Assembly: GCA_031841125.1 (NCBI GenBank)
Contig: CM063106.1
Location: forward strand, 72,280,101 to 72,344,100
Direction of reading: 5' to 3'
DNA from: Acanthococcus lagerstroemiae
Taxonomy: Eukaryota; Arthropoda; Insecta; Hemiptera; Eriococcidae
Length of the DNA stretch: 64,000 nt
Position numbers and translations under genes: made by a program. Below, one piece after another: positions 1 through 11,124 of the stretch. The stretch's first letter is position 1, and every line of letters begins with the position of its first letter. Under the pieces are notes generated by a model, which was not told where the DNA came from, did no database searches, and saw nothing but the letters and a program-made list of their open reading frames with translations.

Positions 1-2080
1 AGGGGAGTTCCATCAAATTCAAAGAAAAAGAACGTACCTAAAGAAAAGGAAAAAAGAAGAAGAAGAAGAAAGAAAGAAAGAAATTTGTTGTCATGCTACA
101 CTTCTCTCTTCTCTTTTATTACATTAAGGAGGTCTGTGAAACGTTTCAAAGAGAGAGCAAAAAATTTTGTGAATTGTTTCTCAAGTCCCCCCTCCCAAAC
201 TTACTCCCTAAATCCGCCCCTGCACTGCCTTATTGAAGTATAAGGCAGTCTCGCCGGCTGCAGTGTTTTCACTGAACTGACGTTATCAATTTTTTTTTAG
301 AAATTTATAGGTATTCCAGTTTCATTTTAATGATTTAGGAACTATGATCAGACGATGAGAACTGGTATCCGATTAAGAAAGTAACACGGCTAAATGGACA
401 GTAGGTCATTGATGATCTCCACGAAGCTTAACTGAACCAGGCATTTCAAAACGTATCAATACGGCTTCATATTTAACTTCCCATGAAATACTTCCATCAG
501 TTAAGGGTAGAACTGCAGAGAATCGTTACGCACACTTGCAAATGAACATAATTTCAGTACATTATAATAACTACAGCTTATAGGTAAGCAAGTACTTTTC
601 ACGAGAATTTTTCACAGCTAAAAAGGGTTTCTTTATGCTTGAGAAACACTATACAACTCTGTCTGTGCCAAGCTAAACAGAGCACAATCTCAAAAAAGCA
701 TTGCATAAGAGAAAAAGTAAGCTACTGTATTTATTTACCGAAATCCAGAATATAGTGCCCATATATCTCGGATCATATGTATCTCATTACTTCATTCCTA
801 TTTATTATTCTTTCGGCGTTCCGTCCATCGTGAATATCCAAATGGCTCTCACTCGTGGTCAGTTTATAATTTTCATTTTTATTCGTTCTCGATTAATTGG
901 TATTCCAAGACCGCTCGAAATAGGATCGCGGACAAGAAAACTGAGGCATGTAAGTACTCGACCACGGACACAACTATTTGAAAAAAAGGTATACGCTAGC
1001 CACTTTGTCCTTCCCAAGCGTACACAACTATACATAGATTGTATACACTGTTGAGATAATTTTATGTATTCAATTTCACGTGTACGTTAATATAGCAAAT
1101 AAAATTCATCTGATACGAGAGTTTCATCGCAACTGAACAACATATAAAACGAATAGCCCTTAACCGTTTTCTTTCATGTGAACCGGCTAATACAAGAGCA
1201 GCGACCAAGCAATTTGACAAACGATCGAATAAAACGATTGCGATTACCTACACCTCGTTACTCGCCCTCTCGAGTTCCTCGAAGAAATTCGAACTCGCCG
1301 ATGCTATCAGCGTCTCTTGACAAAGATTCCTAATTGCATTTGTTTCAAAGTGTACAGGTATAATGATTCTAATGAATGATCATCATGCATGAGAATGCAT
1401 TAGCTAAATAGTTGATACGATAGGCCCGGAATGATTGTCGATATATCGATTTAGGTGCGTTAAAAGAGCTATATTTAATACTTAGTGTTGGTGCCTCTTG
1501 AGAACATCAAGTCGCCGTGTCAGGTGTCAGTAATATACATATAAAACGTTCTTTTAGATAGAGAAAAACTAATTCTACTGTCCTCACCGAATCAAAGTTT
1601 CCTGGGAGTCTCATTCATCGAGTTTCGATGATTTTTACGCGCGCTGTTTCATGCGCGCGGTTTGCATTACACTTTTCTAATACTTTCAACCTTCCACCTA
1701 CCTCTTAGCTACTGGGAAAGACAACGTGTACATAAAAAAGTCAAAACATTAAGAAAAGATCAGCAAAAGCTGTTTTATTCTGAAATTCGTCAGTTGTAAG
1801 GGGTAGGTTAGGCAAAACATCCTACATGTAACTATGTACGAGTATACACCAACGTAAGACACAAATGCTGAAATAATGTCCCTCCAGAATTTCTCTGTTG
1901 AATGCACCATTTCAACTCTCACTCAAGTCTCATTCTGAAACTGCAAGAAATCACCCAAAATACCTCGAACTACTACAGGGGGTAACGCAAAAACAAACTG
2001 CAAACTGTTGAATGAAAAGGAAACAAGATGTTGATTCGTCTAAAACTGCAGAAGTAAATTCAACCAGTCAAGTGCAAAGC
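1..2080. other. No gene recognised; unique AT-rich sequence
   Basis: No recognisable protein, RNA gene or transposon end was found. An AAG/AAAG purine run lies near 50-85. The longest frame (701-1054, plus) has no domain and the composition of random AT-rich DNA. It could be intronic or intergenic. Confidence 0.6.
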
Positions 2081-2411
2081 TGATATTCCATTTGTAGGGT
2101 GTGCCAATTCACTTTTTCTTCTTCTGCAGTCCAGAGCGCTTTCGGCTGTTATTCCATCATCAGTGGAGTGCACTAACTTATTCCAACTAATAACATAACA
2201 CCAACGGATTGGACAGACTGCACAATCACAGACAACCAATAGGAGCATACGACTAAGGTTCACCATAAGGTACTACTCACGACTATGCCTACAGGACCAC
2301 AAGAGACAAATCTCATTTAGGGTACTCCACTGATGATGGGATAACAGCCGAAAGCGCTCTGGACTACGGAAGATGAAAAAGTGAATTGGCACACCCTATA
2401 CAAATGGAATA

Positions 2412-3132
2412 CAGGTACAACCTCGATTATTTGAACCCCGATAATTTGAACTTCGGATTATTTGAACCTGAAAATTTCGTCCCTATTATTTGAACATTGG
2501 AAAAATCAAACATTTTAATGAAAACGAGAATTTTGAGAGCAGTGAAGGTCAGGAAAAAGTGATTGATCAAGATATAGATACGGAGCTGCTTGAACTACTA
2601 GCGGAGATTTCCGGAGGCAGTGAGGTTGTGCAAGGAGATATCGTTGCCTGGATGGACGCAGATGATGAGTATGATATGACCGACAATGATATAATTGAGA
2701 TTGTGAATGAAGAAAGAACTGACGACCCTGATAGGAATAATGATGAAGACGAAGATGAAGGCGTTCCTGAAGGAACTATCAGTCATGCCGAAGGTCATGA
2801 ATCCGTTGTGACGACGCTTGCATACATGGAGCAGGGAGGATTAATGACACTGGCCGAGAGAATCATTCTGAGAAGGTGACGAGACAGTGCGCTGAAAAAA
2901 ATTGAACTTTTCAAAATAAAAATTAGTCACGGACTTCTTGAATAAAAATTTAGAAAAAAATTATAATTACGTTATCGGTAGGCACTACCCTTGTTTTTGT
3001 GTCATTTTATGTACAGTTTAAATAAATAAATTTACATAACAAGAAAGAAAAAAAAAACTCCGTACCATTTGAACTTTTGATTATTTGAACGATCCTATTC
3101 CTCAATTAGTTCAAATAATCGAGGTTGTACTG
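2412..3132 (+). mobile_element. pogo/Tigger-like DNA transposon, internally deleted
   Basis: The termini are inverted repeats of about 24 bp: the left end reads CAGGTACAACCTCGATTATT and the right end is its complement, apart from one extra G on the left. It is flanked by TA dinucleotides (2410-2411 and 3133-3134), as expected for Tc1/mariner/pogo insertion. The empty target is seen at about 30318, where the same flanks join across one TA. At 721 bp it is far shorter than an autonomous Tigger (about 2-3 kb) and keeps only the C-terminal part of a transposase frame. Confidence 0.88.
2490..2879 (+). pseudogene. Tigger transposase C-terminal remnant
   Basis: This 129-codon frame lies inside the Tigger element. 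It is strongly acidic (a D/E-rich stretch near residues 75-90) and ends with a segment containing LAYMEQGG. That resembles the acidic tail and final helical segment typical of jerky/Tigger transposases. The DNA-binding CENP-B-type helix-turn-helix and the DDE catalytic core are absent, so it cannot transpose by itself. The first methionine is only the first ATG in the remnant, not a true start. The family assignment rests on the terminal repeats, the TA target and this C-terminal style. Confidence 0.65.
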
Positions 3133-3202
3133 TATTACCAAGTTCACTCACACTCCGAAATGGACACTAAGCAAAACTGATATTTACACAGATAGGATTT
3201 CA

Positions 3203-3335
3203 GAAATACAGTGAATAAACGATAGAAAGATAACGATAAAATCGAGTATAGGTATGAACGATATAAAATATGCCAATTAAAGTTACACGTTGCACGCGTT
3301 TTTACAATTAAAAAAACATTAACTTGAAATAAGTA
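3203..3335. repeat. Dispersed repeat, part A (second copy at 23982-24100)
   Basis: Shares an extended block with 23982-24100, for example GATAACGATAAAATCGAGT in both. It ends exactly where the CAGGGGCGCAACC element begins. It appears to be one part of a larger old repeat whose other part lies at 5256-5545 here and 24555-25005 there. Confidence 0.6.
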
Positions 3336-3882
3336 CAGGGGCGCAACCAGAACTTTTTATGGGAGGAGGGGTAGAATTTAGGAAATCATCTCCCTCCTTA
3401 AATCTCGATGCTCTTGCTTTGTAACCCGGTTGAATATTCTTTACTACATATTAACTAAATATTATTGGGTGGTGAAAGGGAGGGATGGAAGAAAAAAACA
3501 AAAAACTAACAAAAAAGTCACTTCAATATTCTCAGTTTCTGGAGATTGACAAAACGAGAGTGGTTCCGAACTAAAAGACCAAGGGGAATCCTTTTCCCCG
3601 ACACACAAAAAACAGGTCTGAACCGATTTATACCATCAACCATAAACGATAGCGTAAAAACCATAGAAAGCAGAGGAAGGAGGAAGGGAGAAGGACGAAA
3701 AATCAATCTACTCCTTCTCAAAATGTGGAAGGAAAATTATTTCTAGGCAGTGTTATATTAGGAAAAATTACGACACTTGGCTGAAAAAGTCATAAAAATT
3801 TCCCCAAGTTTTCATTTTTGATGCGAAAATTATTTTAAGAAACAGTCTCCGTGAGCCGAATATTTGACTTTGTTATCCTCTT

Positions 3883-3907
3883 AAAAAAAAAAAAAAAAAA
3901 AAAAAAA
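3883..3907. repeat. Poly-A tract of 25 bp
   Basis: An uninterrupted run of A. It could be a retroposon tail or a simple repeat; no matching element body is visible upstream. Confidence 0.8.
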
Positions 3908-4847
3908 CCAGGATTCTGCGCAAGTAACAAAACATAAAAATTTGAAATTTCAAAATTAACCTACGGCAGGGTCCATTAGGAGGATAATGAAAACGGAAGG
4001 AAACTACTCGCATCTACACTGAAAATTTTCGGTCATCCTTGATAAAAATTGTTCAAATAACTTTGAAATCCTCGTAGTTCGAAATCTAATTCATAAACAG
4101 AGATCAGATCAAATGAGGGCGACAACCACCCATAACCATATAATTTGGCACGGAGAGGGGGCACTGAAATAATATAAAGAAACATTGGGAGGAAGTTGAC
4201 TGAAAATAATAGAAAACAACTAGAATCTTACATAAAGAAAAACTGTCTACATCTACCCAAAAATGACCAAAACGACCGAAAACTACTAAGTCGAACCAAA
4301 ATTGATCAAAATCACTAGCACCTTGAAAACATGTCGCAGACGGATCTGCAACCACGGGAGAGAATTTTCATATCTCGATTTTAATGTTAAGTGTTGTTGC
4401 TGCGCCTCGTTGTTGATAGAAATTTCCATGAAAATGTCACTGAACTAAATTGTCACCCTGAAGAGCAAATCATATGGACCGGCTTCGTGTCGGTGGGAGC
4501 GTTACGTTAAAGTTTTCGAGCGTGTCGGGGGGGGGGCGTAATGGTTTTTGCTCAAGTATACCCATGACTGGAAATAAAATAATAAATTTCCATGGAAATT
4601 TCAACTACTGATCTGAATTATTGTCACCGTGATGAGCCTTGATTTCGATTCCCGCCTCAGAAGTAACGCTCAAAAAGAAACACTTTTTTTTCGTTTATGT
4701 GCCAAAGCTCTCCATATCAGCTGTTTTTTTTTCGTGATGCTTTAAAGTAACGCTCAAGAAGTAACTTTTCTTCCGTTTATGTGCCAAAACAAAGACATGA
4801 AAATGTTAAAAAAAAAAAATGAAACATTTGAACAGGGGTGAAAGTTT

Positions 4848-5068
4848 AGGGGTCTGATTGGCTGAGTGGATAGTGCGTTGGTCTCGGAATCCGGAGGTCC
4901 GGGTTCGAGCCCAAGTAGCAACTCGCCAGATTTCGACCTAGGCCGGTTTTTCGGCAAGAAGGGAAGAGTGCTAAGACATCCCTAACAGCCTCCCCGACGT
5001 CTCTGAAGTTAATGCTAGAAAGGGCGGATTCTAAGGCTCGGGTTGAGAGCAAATTAGATAAAGAGGGA
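4848..5068 (+). mobile_element. tRNA-derived SINE
   Basis: The head looks like a tRNA gene: an A box TGGCTGAGTGG at 4859-4869 and a B box GGTTCGAGCC at 4902-4911, spaced as in RNA polymerase III internal promoters. A body of about 150 bp follows. The element is flanked by an imperfect target duplication, AGGGGTGAAAGTTT on the left and AGGGATGAAAGTTT on the right, as made by LINE-driven retroposition. The relative at 45.7-45.9 kb carries this target uninterrupted. There is no long A tail; the 3' end is AT-rich. The LINE partner is not identifiable from the tail. Confidence 0.82.
4859..4911 (+). promoter_or_regulatory. RNA polymerase III internal promoter of the SINE (A and B boxes)
   Basis: Both boxes match the usual tRNA consensus and lie about 32 bp apart. 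An acceptor stem cannot be closed, so this is a promoter-bearing SINE head rather than a working tRNA gene. Confidence 0.7.
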
Positions 5069-5255
5069 TGAAAGTTTGATTTGGTACCTACCTAAATTGG
5101 TAAATACCTGTTTTCATAAGCAGTAAATTGGTACAAACCTATGATGCAACGTAACCACATCAGGCCATCGGCATCAATTTTTTTTCGTTTTAAAACTGAT
5201 TTTGAAAAAATTTCAAAGAATTTTTGGGGAGGCTATAGCTTCCTAGCCCCCCAAT

Positions 5256-5545
5256 TCAATTTTCCTCGCCCGCCTCCTCCCGCTAGTATGACCCCGATCC
5301 GAGTTAGTTTTACTTTTTTTGGACCCCACGATTTTAAGGATCCCTTGCCATCCTCAGGTCCATCATAAACTGGGCTAACATATTTTCCTAACTGAATAGA
5401 GATATTTTATCGTGCACCTATTTCTTCTATGGTTTGTTACTTCTTTTTTCGGAGAACTCATTTTTCAATCGTTACATTTTCCCCCTCATCGTTCGTATAC
5501 TCTATTTTAACTGGCGATTAAATGACACCCTTTCAAATCTCCGAA
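5256..5545. repeat. Dispersed repeat, part B (second copy 24555-25005)
   Basis: Shares long blocks with 24555-25005, including GTATGACCCCGATCCGAGTT and, further on, an ATATTTTATC block. A partial third version of the core (GTATGACCCGGATCC) lies near 24320. Noncoding. Confidence 0.65.
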
Positions 5546-7560
5546 TCTCTCAGCCGGACAACACTGTTTTGTGTATTTAAGGACTCGAAAAGCCAGTCCG
5601 TTACCCCTTTTAAACAGGGTAGGACAAGAAGAGACTTATCCCTCAGGCGTAAGAATAAACCGTGATGTTGAAGGCGGTTCCCTCAGGCTGAGACACGAAC
5701 ACTGCACTAAATTCGAGTTGACAAGATATACTTAAATCGAGGCATCCTATACGTGTACTTTTTGGTAGATTTCATCTTCACTCGCTCAATCGATCAAGAG
5801 CGAGTGAGCTCAAGTGCTAATACGTGACCTTGATCAGTGGGCAAACAGGTCCTATGGGGAACTGAACCTCCACCTGACCTTAGTCCTAGGCGACTTCTGG
5901 CGCGGATCCAGACGACCATTTTGGGAAGGGAAATGGCAGAAGTAAAAGCGCGCGTAACACGCAGAAATTTTTTTGCTGCCCCTCCCTCGCAGATCCCCAC
6001 AGATTTTTCTTTTTTATAGTTTTTTAGGGGACCCCCTCCTCGTGGACCGCGTCTAGTGTATTCGACATTTACATCGGATGGCGATAGCGCCTAGTCCCTT
6101 GTACACGCACTGTCCCTGACACACCTTGTTGGAATCTGAGGCCCGGGAGCAGGAGGAGGCGTGGGACAGTAACAACGATCGATCCCGGCAGCAACAGGAG
6201 CGACAGCGACGGCGTGATTGACTGTCTCGTGCTAGACACCTCGGTTCCGGAAACGTTGAAGAGTGGAAGCGAATGGAACCCGTGTCGATCTTTATCTCGA
6301 CCATCAAACATACCCAATCCAATAAAAATCACCCAAAAACGTCGAAGAAATGAGTGATAAATTTTTCAGCATTATTTTGATACTTGTCAGCCCCCCCCCT
6401 TCTTCACCGCAGGTTGGCGATTTGCATAAATGCAACTTGCGCTAAAGCTCTTCGAGTCTATTTGTCTCGAGGTGAAGGTAGATAAGTGAAAAATTCGCCA
6501 CAATATGAAATAAATAGCGTGCCCTTGAATAACTTCAGTGTAAAAGCATTTCAGAATGCTATACCTCATTATGCCATCATGCCATCGTGAATGACTTATT
6601 TGTCAGGTCATGTTCATAATCATTTTTGCGCGTTTGTCAAAACATAGTAATTTGCAGTCTTTGAGTTTCAGTAATCTTTCAAACACTTCAATCTTGATGT
6701 AAACGTTAGGCTGGTTTTTTTTCTGTATAAGTCACGCTAAAATATTCACGGGCTAGTCGGTGTATCATTAGCGCAAATAGAGGAACTTGGGAAAGCATAC
6801 CTTTGCCCACGTCAAATAAGTGGGGAAGTTCAAAAAAATTAGAAAATGACTTACAGTGAGCTAAGTTATAAATACATGCAAATTCTGCGAGGGAAGCGAG
6901 CGAAAAAATGTTTAGCATCACCTCTCCCTCACTTCTGAAAAGCTATTTGCACTTCTGGGACAGCCATTATTCGCTGAATATTTTTCAACGTAGTTGTAGT
7001 CTAGCAGTCTAGCTTATAGTCAAATAAGGCATTTAAAACCTACCATTCCCCCTCATTAATAGCTGATTATTGTCGGCTATAATATGAAAGTCTCAAAACC
7101 AACATTCAGTTTCTAGCATAAGAACCATTAGCAGAATTGAGCTACTGACGTCTTAGCTAATGGCTTTACCCATAAGCTATTTTCAGTTTCGATGTAAGCA
7201 GGTGTCCTGTAGACATTTTCTTTAGCCATTTTACTTTCGATATTAGTACGGCTGATAGCTTGTTCAATCAAGTTCTAGTCCCTGCGTGCTCTTTTATTGC
7301 TAAAGGAAATATGTAATGATAAAGCTTAGAAGTAAGAAAATTGCTAAGACTTTTAAACTCACTTCATACGGATTTTTCGCATATTTTGATCATTGGTTAC
7401 TGAACTTTTAACTTACCTGCAACATAAAAACACAAATATTACATGTTAAATGCATAATAATACGCTAACTTTATAATAGGTAAATAGCTTAGAAATATTT
7501 AATAAATGCAATGCATATAATGCTCACACGCACACGTGTGAGGTGTGAGGAAGGGGATAT
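5546..7560. other. No gene recognised
   Basis: Mostly unique AT-rich sequence. A GC-richer patch at 6040-6290 has overlapping open frames on both strands with low-complexity charged residues but no domain I recognise. A nine-base C run sits near 6392. Confidence 0.5.
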
Positions 7561-7812
7561 AACCAAAAATGTTCTTTTTATTGAAAATTTTTCTATAATT
7601 TTGAGCAGAGACAATACGCGCATATACTTAGAATCTGGATCTTTTTCCAAATTTTATGAAAATTCGACTTTTTTTCAAGTTTTACCGACTTTTCGAAGAA
7701 AAGGGAGGTATTACACTCGTCACAGTTGTGAAGTTGGGGGCGGGGGCAATGTTTTTTTTTGCGTTTCAGAGTGTTTAGAACACGACTGTAATAGTGGCTG
7801 AATTTCAGGTTT

Positions 7813-7814
<2 letters not shown>

Positions 7815-7857
<43 letters not shown>
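7815..7857. repeat. (TA)n microsatellite
   Basis: About 20 TA units, just left of the start of the satellite-rich duplicated region. Confidence 0.95.
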
Positions 7858-7860
<3 letters not shown>

Positions 7861-7889
7861 CAATAGATCTGAATCGAAAAAAGTTAACC

Positions 7890-8512
7890 ATGAATAATCT
7901 TGAGAGGCTGAAAGATCGAGAATTAAATTTGCGGAATTGGGGTCGAGACAATCCATCGGGTTCACAATATTATATTATTATTTTTATTTACTGAGAGTGT
8001 TATTGCCTTTTGCTGCTATAATCTAACTATTATTAAAACAAACGTAAATTATTAGAAGAGGGTTAACGTATTATTTGAATTGAAAAAGTAAGACGTTCAC
8101 CAAGAATAACATTGAGAAGCTGGAAAATCGAGTTTTAGATTTTCGTCGTAGGTGGGAGAGTTATTCCTTGATCCACAAAAGATCTCGATTAAAAATAAGG
8201 GGCGTATGGAAAATTGTTTTTCAACATCTACAATCAAGAATCTGATTATCGGAGTTGGGGTGCGGTCAACCCCTCGGAATCACAAATTATTTCAATCATG
8301 AAAAAAAAAGTTCACCAACAAAAACTCGAAAGTATACTCTTTTGGTGTTGGGGGCGCGAGTCCACGTTTCCAGTGTACAAAATGTAGCAGTTGAAAAAAG
8401 TGTTTACGTAAAAGAATTCAGAAATTTGAAGAATCGAGAATTAGATTTTCAGAGTTCAGGGCGGGCTTCACCCCTCAAGTCCACAATAGCTTCCGTCTTT
8501 CAGTTCCACGTT
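7890..8512. repeat. Degenerate ~109 bp satellite, left array of duplication copy 1
   Basis: Several diverged monomers. Each monomer of this family has a GAAAAATCGAGAATTAGATT start, a G-run (GGAGTTGGGG), a C-run with TCCACCCCTC, a CCACAAAA motif and an A-rich spacer. Similarity between monomers is loose. Confidence 0.7.
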
Positions 8513-9098
8513 CTCGTCAGAGAACTGGGGCCCTGGGTGGCAAAGATAAGCGCAGGATAAAAAAAAATGGAAAAGCTACGTGGAGGCGTATGCCCAAAAA
8601 TGGGCGGAGGTACTCACATACACACACACGCACGTTTGGTCGACAAACGGCGCATAATGTGTCTGCCCATTAAAATTTTTCAATCTCATTATTTCTCTCT
8701 AAATTGATCAGCGCCGCCGCACGTTTTTCGACTGTCGTCGCGACATGCACTTATTTCATTTTTGTAAGTATTTTATAAATGCAGGCGGCGGCGCACCGGG
8801 CATTTGCCCGAATCGCCCTATGACTTATCCGCCCCTGGAGGAGGCTCAAGGTGATAGGTCCACTTTCATTGAATAGACTGTAAAAAATACATGTATGTGC
8901 TTTGTAATACAGTACAAACATAAAGATGTATGCACTGTGACGAAATTAGGAGGCCCACAGTGTACCAAAGAACCTTCAGATGTAAGTAGCATCTTCTTGA
9001 TGCCCCGTGTAATGAAAGCGAGGCCTCATTCAGAAAATAAATATTTGTGTTTGAAACCATAATGCATTGCAAAGGAGTAGTTGATTTCAGCAAGTTTT
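8513..9098. repeat. Inverted LINE 3' segment (flipped relative to copy 2)
   Basis: This block is the reverse complement of 13651-14266, while sequence on both sides is collinear with copy 2. In copy 2 the LINE C-terminal frame runs through the breakpoint (TDELVRELGPRVAKISAG on the minus strand, with one stop upstream). In copy 1 the same peptide (VRELGPWVAKISAG) reads on the plus strand, detached from the LINE. Copy 2 is therefore ancestral in orientation. About 15 bp present at the breakpoint in copy 2 is missing here. Confidence 0.85.
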
Positions 9099-11110
9099 CA
9101 AGTTACTGGCCTACCTATCGCTCTTTTTCTTTGCAGCGTATCCATAGTTGAGTACTTTTACTCCCTATTTGTTGCTATCTGCCCTCGCCAGATGCCCCAC
9201 ATATTTCCACTTAAATTGTTTGACATTATATCCTATATCCTCGCCTCCAGCCATTTCGTACAGTTTTCCATTTGAGATTTTGTCTACCCATCGCAGTCAT
9301 AGAAGTTTCCTCAACTTAGATCTGAACGTAATTTGTAGCTTCACGATTTGTCTCCTGTAAGGGACCAGGTTTGTACTCCATACTTGAGGGCTGGTACCGT
9401 TGAGCTATTTAGTGTTTCCATTTTGAGGAAGGTGTTGAAATTCCGGCAAAAAATACATTTTAATGCCCAGGGGTTGTTCCACCCCTTTTTAATACGCCTC
9501 ATAATTCCTTTATCTTTTTCTTCGAAACTAATAATCTGCCCCACAGATATTCGATTCTGTTACCTCTTCTATCTCTTTCTTACCCATCGATTATTAGATT
9601 TTTTCTTTCCACTCTTTCGATTATTTTTGATTTGCTACCATTCAGTTTGAGGCCAGCATTTTTGCATTCCCTCAATAGCTATTCTGCCATTTTCTTCAAC
9701 TCCTTACTATTTTCTGTAAATAAGATAATATAGTTTGCGTACCTTAAATTACTTAGAAATTCTCCATTTATTTTTAGTCCCTTCTTTTCCACTTCAGATT
9801 GCGAAATACATCTTCCATAATGCAGTTGAAGAGATTTGGCGACAAGGTATCCCTTGTTGAACTCCGCTCCCAATTTTGAATTCCCTCCCTTTGCTTTTAA
9901 GGCTGGCTCTTGCACTCGAATTTGCATAGCAATTCTGTATGTGACTTTAATAAACCCACTTTCAATTCCCTTATTTTCCAGTGCTTTCAACATATATATG
10001 TAATTATGATCCACTGAATCAACTGCCTCATGAAAGCCTATGCAAAATATTTCAATTTCTATGTCATATTCGTGTGTTTTTTCAATAATTTGGCTCACAA
10101 CGAAAATATTCTTTACAGTTGAGAAGCCTTTTCTGAATCCCGCCTGTTCATTCCCTGATGATTTGAATCCAAATGGTTATACATACGTCTTTTTAAGACT
10201 GCCATACATGCTTTAAAGATGTTCGATGTTAAGCATATTGGCCTGTAATTTTCAATGAGTTCCTCCCTCCTTGTTTGTGTAATAATAATATTTTGGCCAA
10301 GTTCCACTGTTTTGGACATGTTTTCATAATTCCGATTTTGTTAAATATTTTAACCTGGTGTGGCACTCTCTGATCGCCAAACCTTTTCAGCATTTCGTTC
10401 GTAATTCCATCCGGTCCTGGGGCTATGTCATTTATCAGTCTACATATTTAGTACGTATTCCACTTCTCTCTCCATTATTTCCGGGATTTCTTCATCCTTT
10501 CACCCTCCAGTTTTTGCTATTTTCATGAGCTCGTTTTGCTCGCGGTATAAGTCCTCGTAAAAACTTGTTGCTGCCTCTAGAATTTGTTCTTGATTCTGAG
10601 TCACTTTTCCTGTCTGATCTTTTAGCTTCAGCATAACGTCTCTCCCGCCATCGAGTTCGAGCCTAACTTTTTTGGTGGACCAACTTTCTACCAAAATATC
10701 TGGAATTTTTTCCTAATCATATTTCTTAATATCTTCTCTAACATTTTTCGACACCAATTTTTGTATTTTAGTTCGCTCAGGTTTGTTTAATGGTGTTTTA
10801 TTTCTATTTTTCCAAAGGTTATTCTTCCTGATTCGAGAGTCTATTTTGAAAGCTTATTCCTGGTTTTCTCTTTAGCCCTCGTCACTCCAAACTCTTCAAC
10901 CGTGTTTTTTAAAGCTTGATCCATACTGTCGTAAAAATTTTCCTCGAATTTCATTTCCTCTTGCACTGATCTTAGTTTCTGGCGTGCGGCCTCTTCCTTT
11001 CTGACTCTGATAATCTGCCTTCTTTTCCCTTTACCCTTTCTGTGATTTTTATACTGGACTCACTGCGCCGGGATGCCCAATTATACTTATCCACATGAGA
11101 TTTCAATTCA
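9099..11110 (-). pseudogene. RTE-type LINE, dead copy A (reverse transcriptase region)
   Basis: Minus-strand reading recovers, in several frames, the linker before RT (WSTKKVRLELDGG), a RT block (ENYRPICLTSNIFKACMAVL), the first catalytic block (CIGFHEAVDSVDH, with the active-site region altered), the second block as RYANYIILF, and the C-terminal WSLTG and MRRIKKGWNN region. The usual F/YADD is YANY here, so both aspartates are lost. Frameshifts and stops are frequent. The endonuclease domain is not present. The YLGQ-like block after RT (seen as MGQIISF) points to the RTE clade. The LINE sits inside the satellite and was duplicated with it. Its 3' end has been inverted (8513-9098). Confidence 0.85.
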
Positions 11111-11124
11111 CAGACCGTCGCCAA

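Larger units (their letters stand above)
2083..3175. mobile_element. Foldback (long inverted-repeat) element A, interrupted by a Tigger element
   Basis: A left arm of about 88 bp (2083-2170) is the inverted complement of 2324-2411. Both arms carry the motifs GTGCCAATTCAC and GAGCGCTTTCGGCTGTTA. The same element recurs uninterrupted at 29.7-30.35 kb. The right flank of element A continues after the Tigger insertion at 3133, with sequence matching 30319 onward. Without the Tigger copy it would be roughly 370 bp. It has no coding capacity, so it is a non-autonomous DNA element of unassigned superfamily. Its outer ends are only approximate because the two copies diverge there. Confidence 0.75.
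3336..5260 (+). mobile_element. CGCAACC-type MITE, broken by later insertions
   Basis: The left end CAGGGGCGCAACCAGAAC (from 3336) and following bases match the reverse complement of the compact copy at 45721-45940. Homology stops near 3400, resumes at the A-run near 4805, is broken again by the SINE (4848-5068), and continues from 5069 to about 5260. About 1.4 kb between 3400 and 4805 is therefore probably inserted; it includes a 25 bp poly-A (3883-3907) and no recognised gene. The right inverted end is not preserved. Confidence 0.5.

Noticed and set aside
4859..4911. Functional tRNA gene
   Set aside because: Only the promoter boxes are tRNA-like; no closed acceptor stem, and the sequence continues as a SINE body with a target duplication.
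6053..6332. Overlapping 87-89 codon minus-strand frames
   Set aside because: GC-richer low-complexity patch with open frames on both strands; no domain on either.
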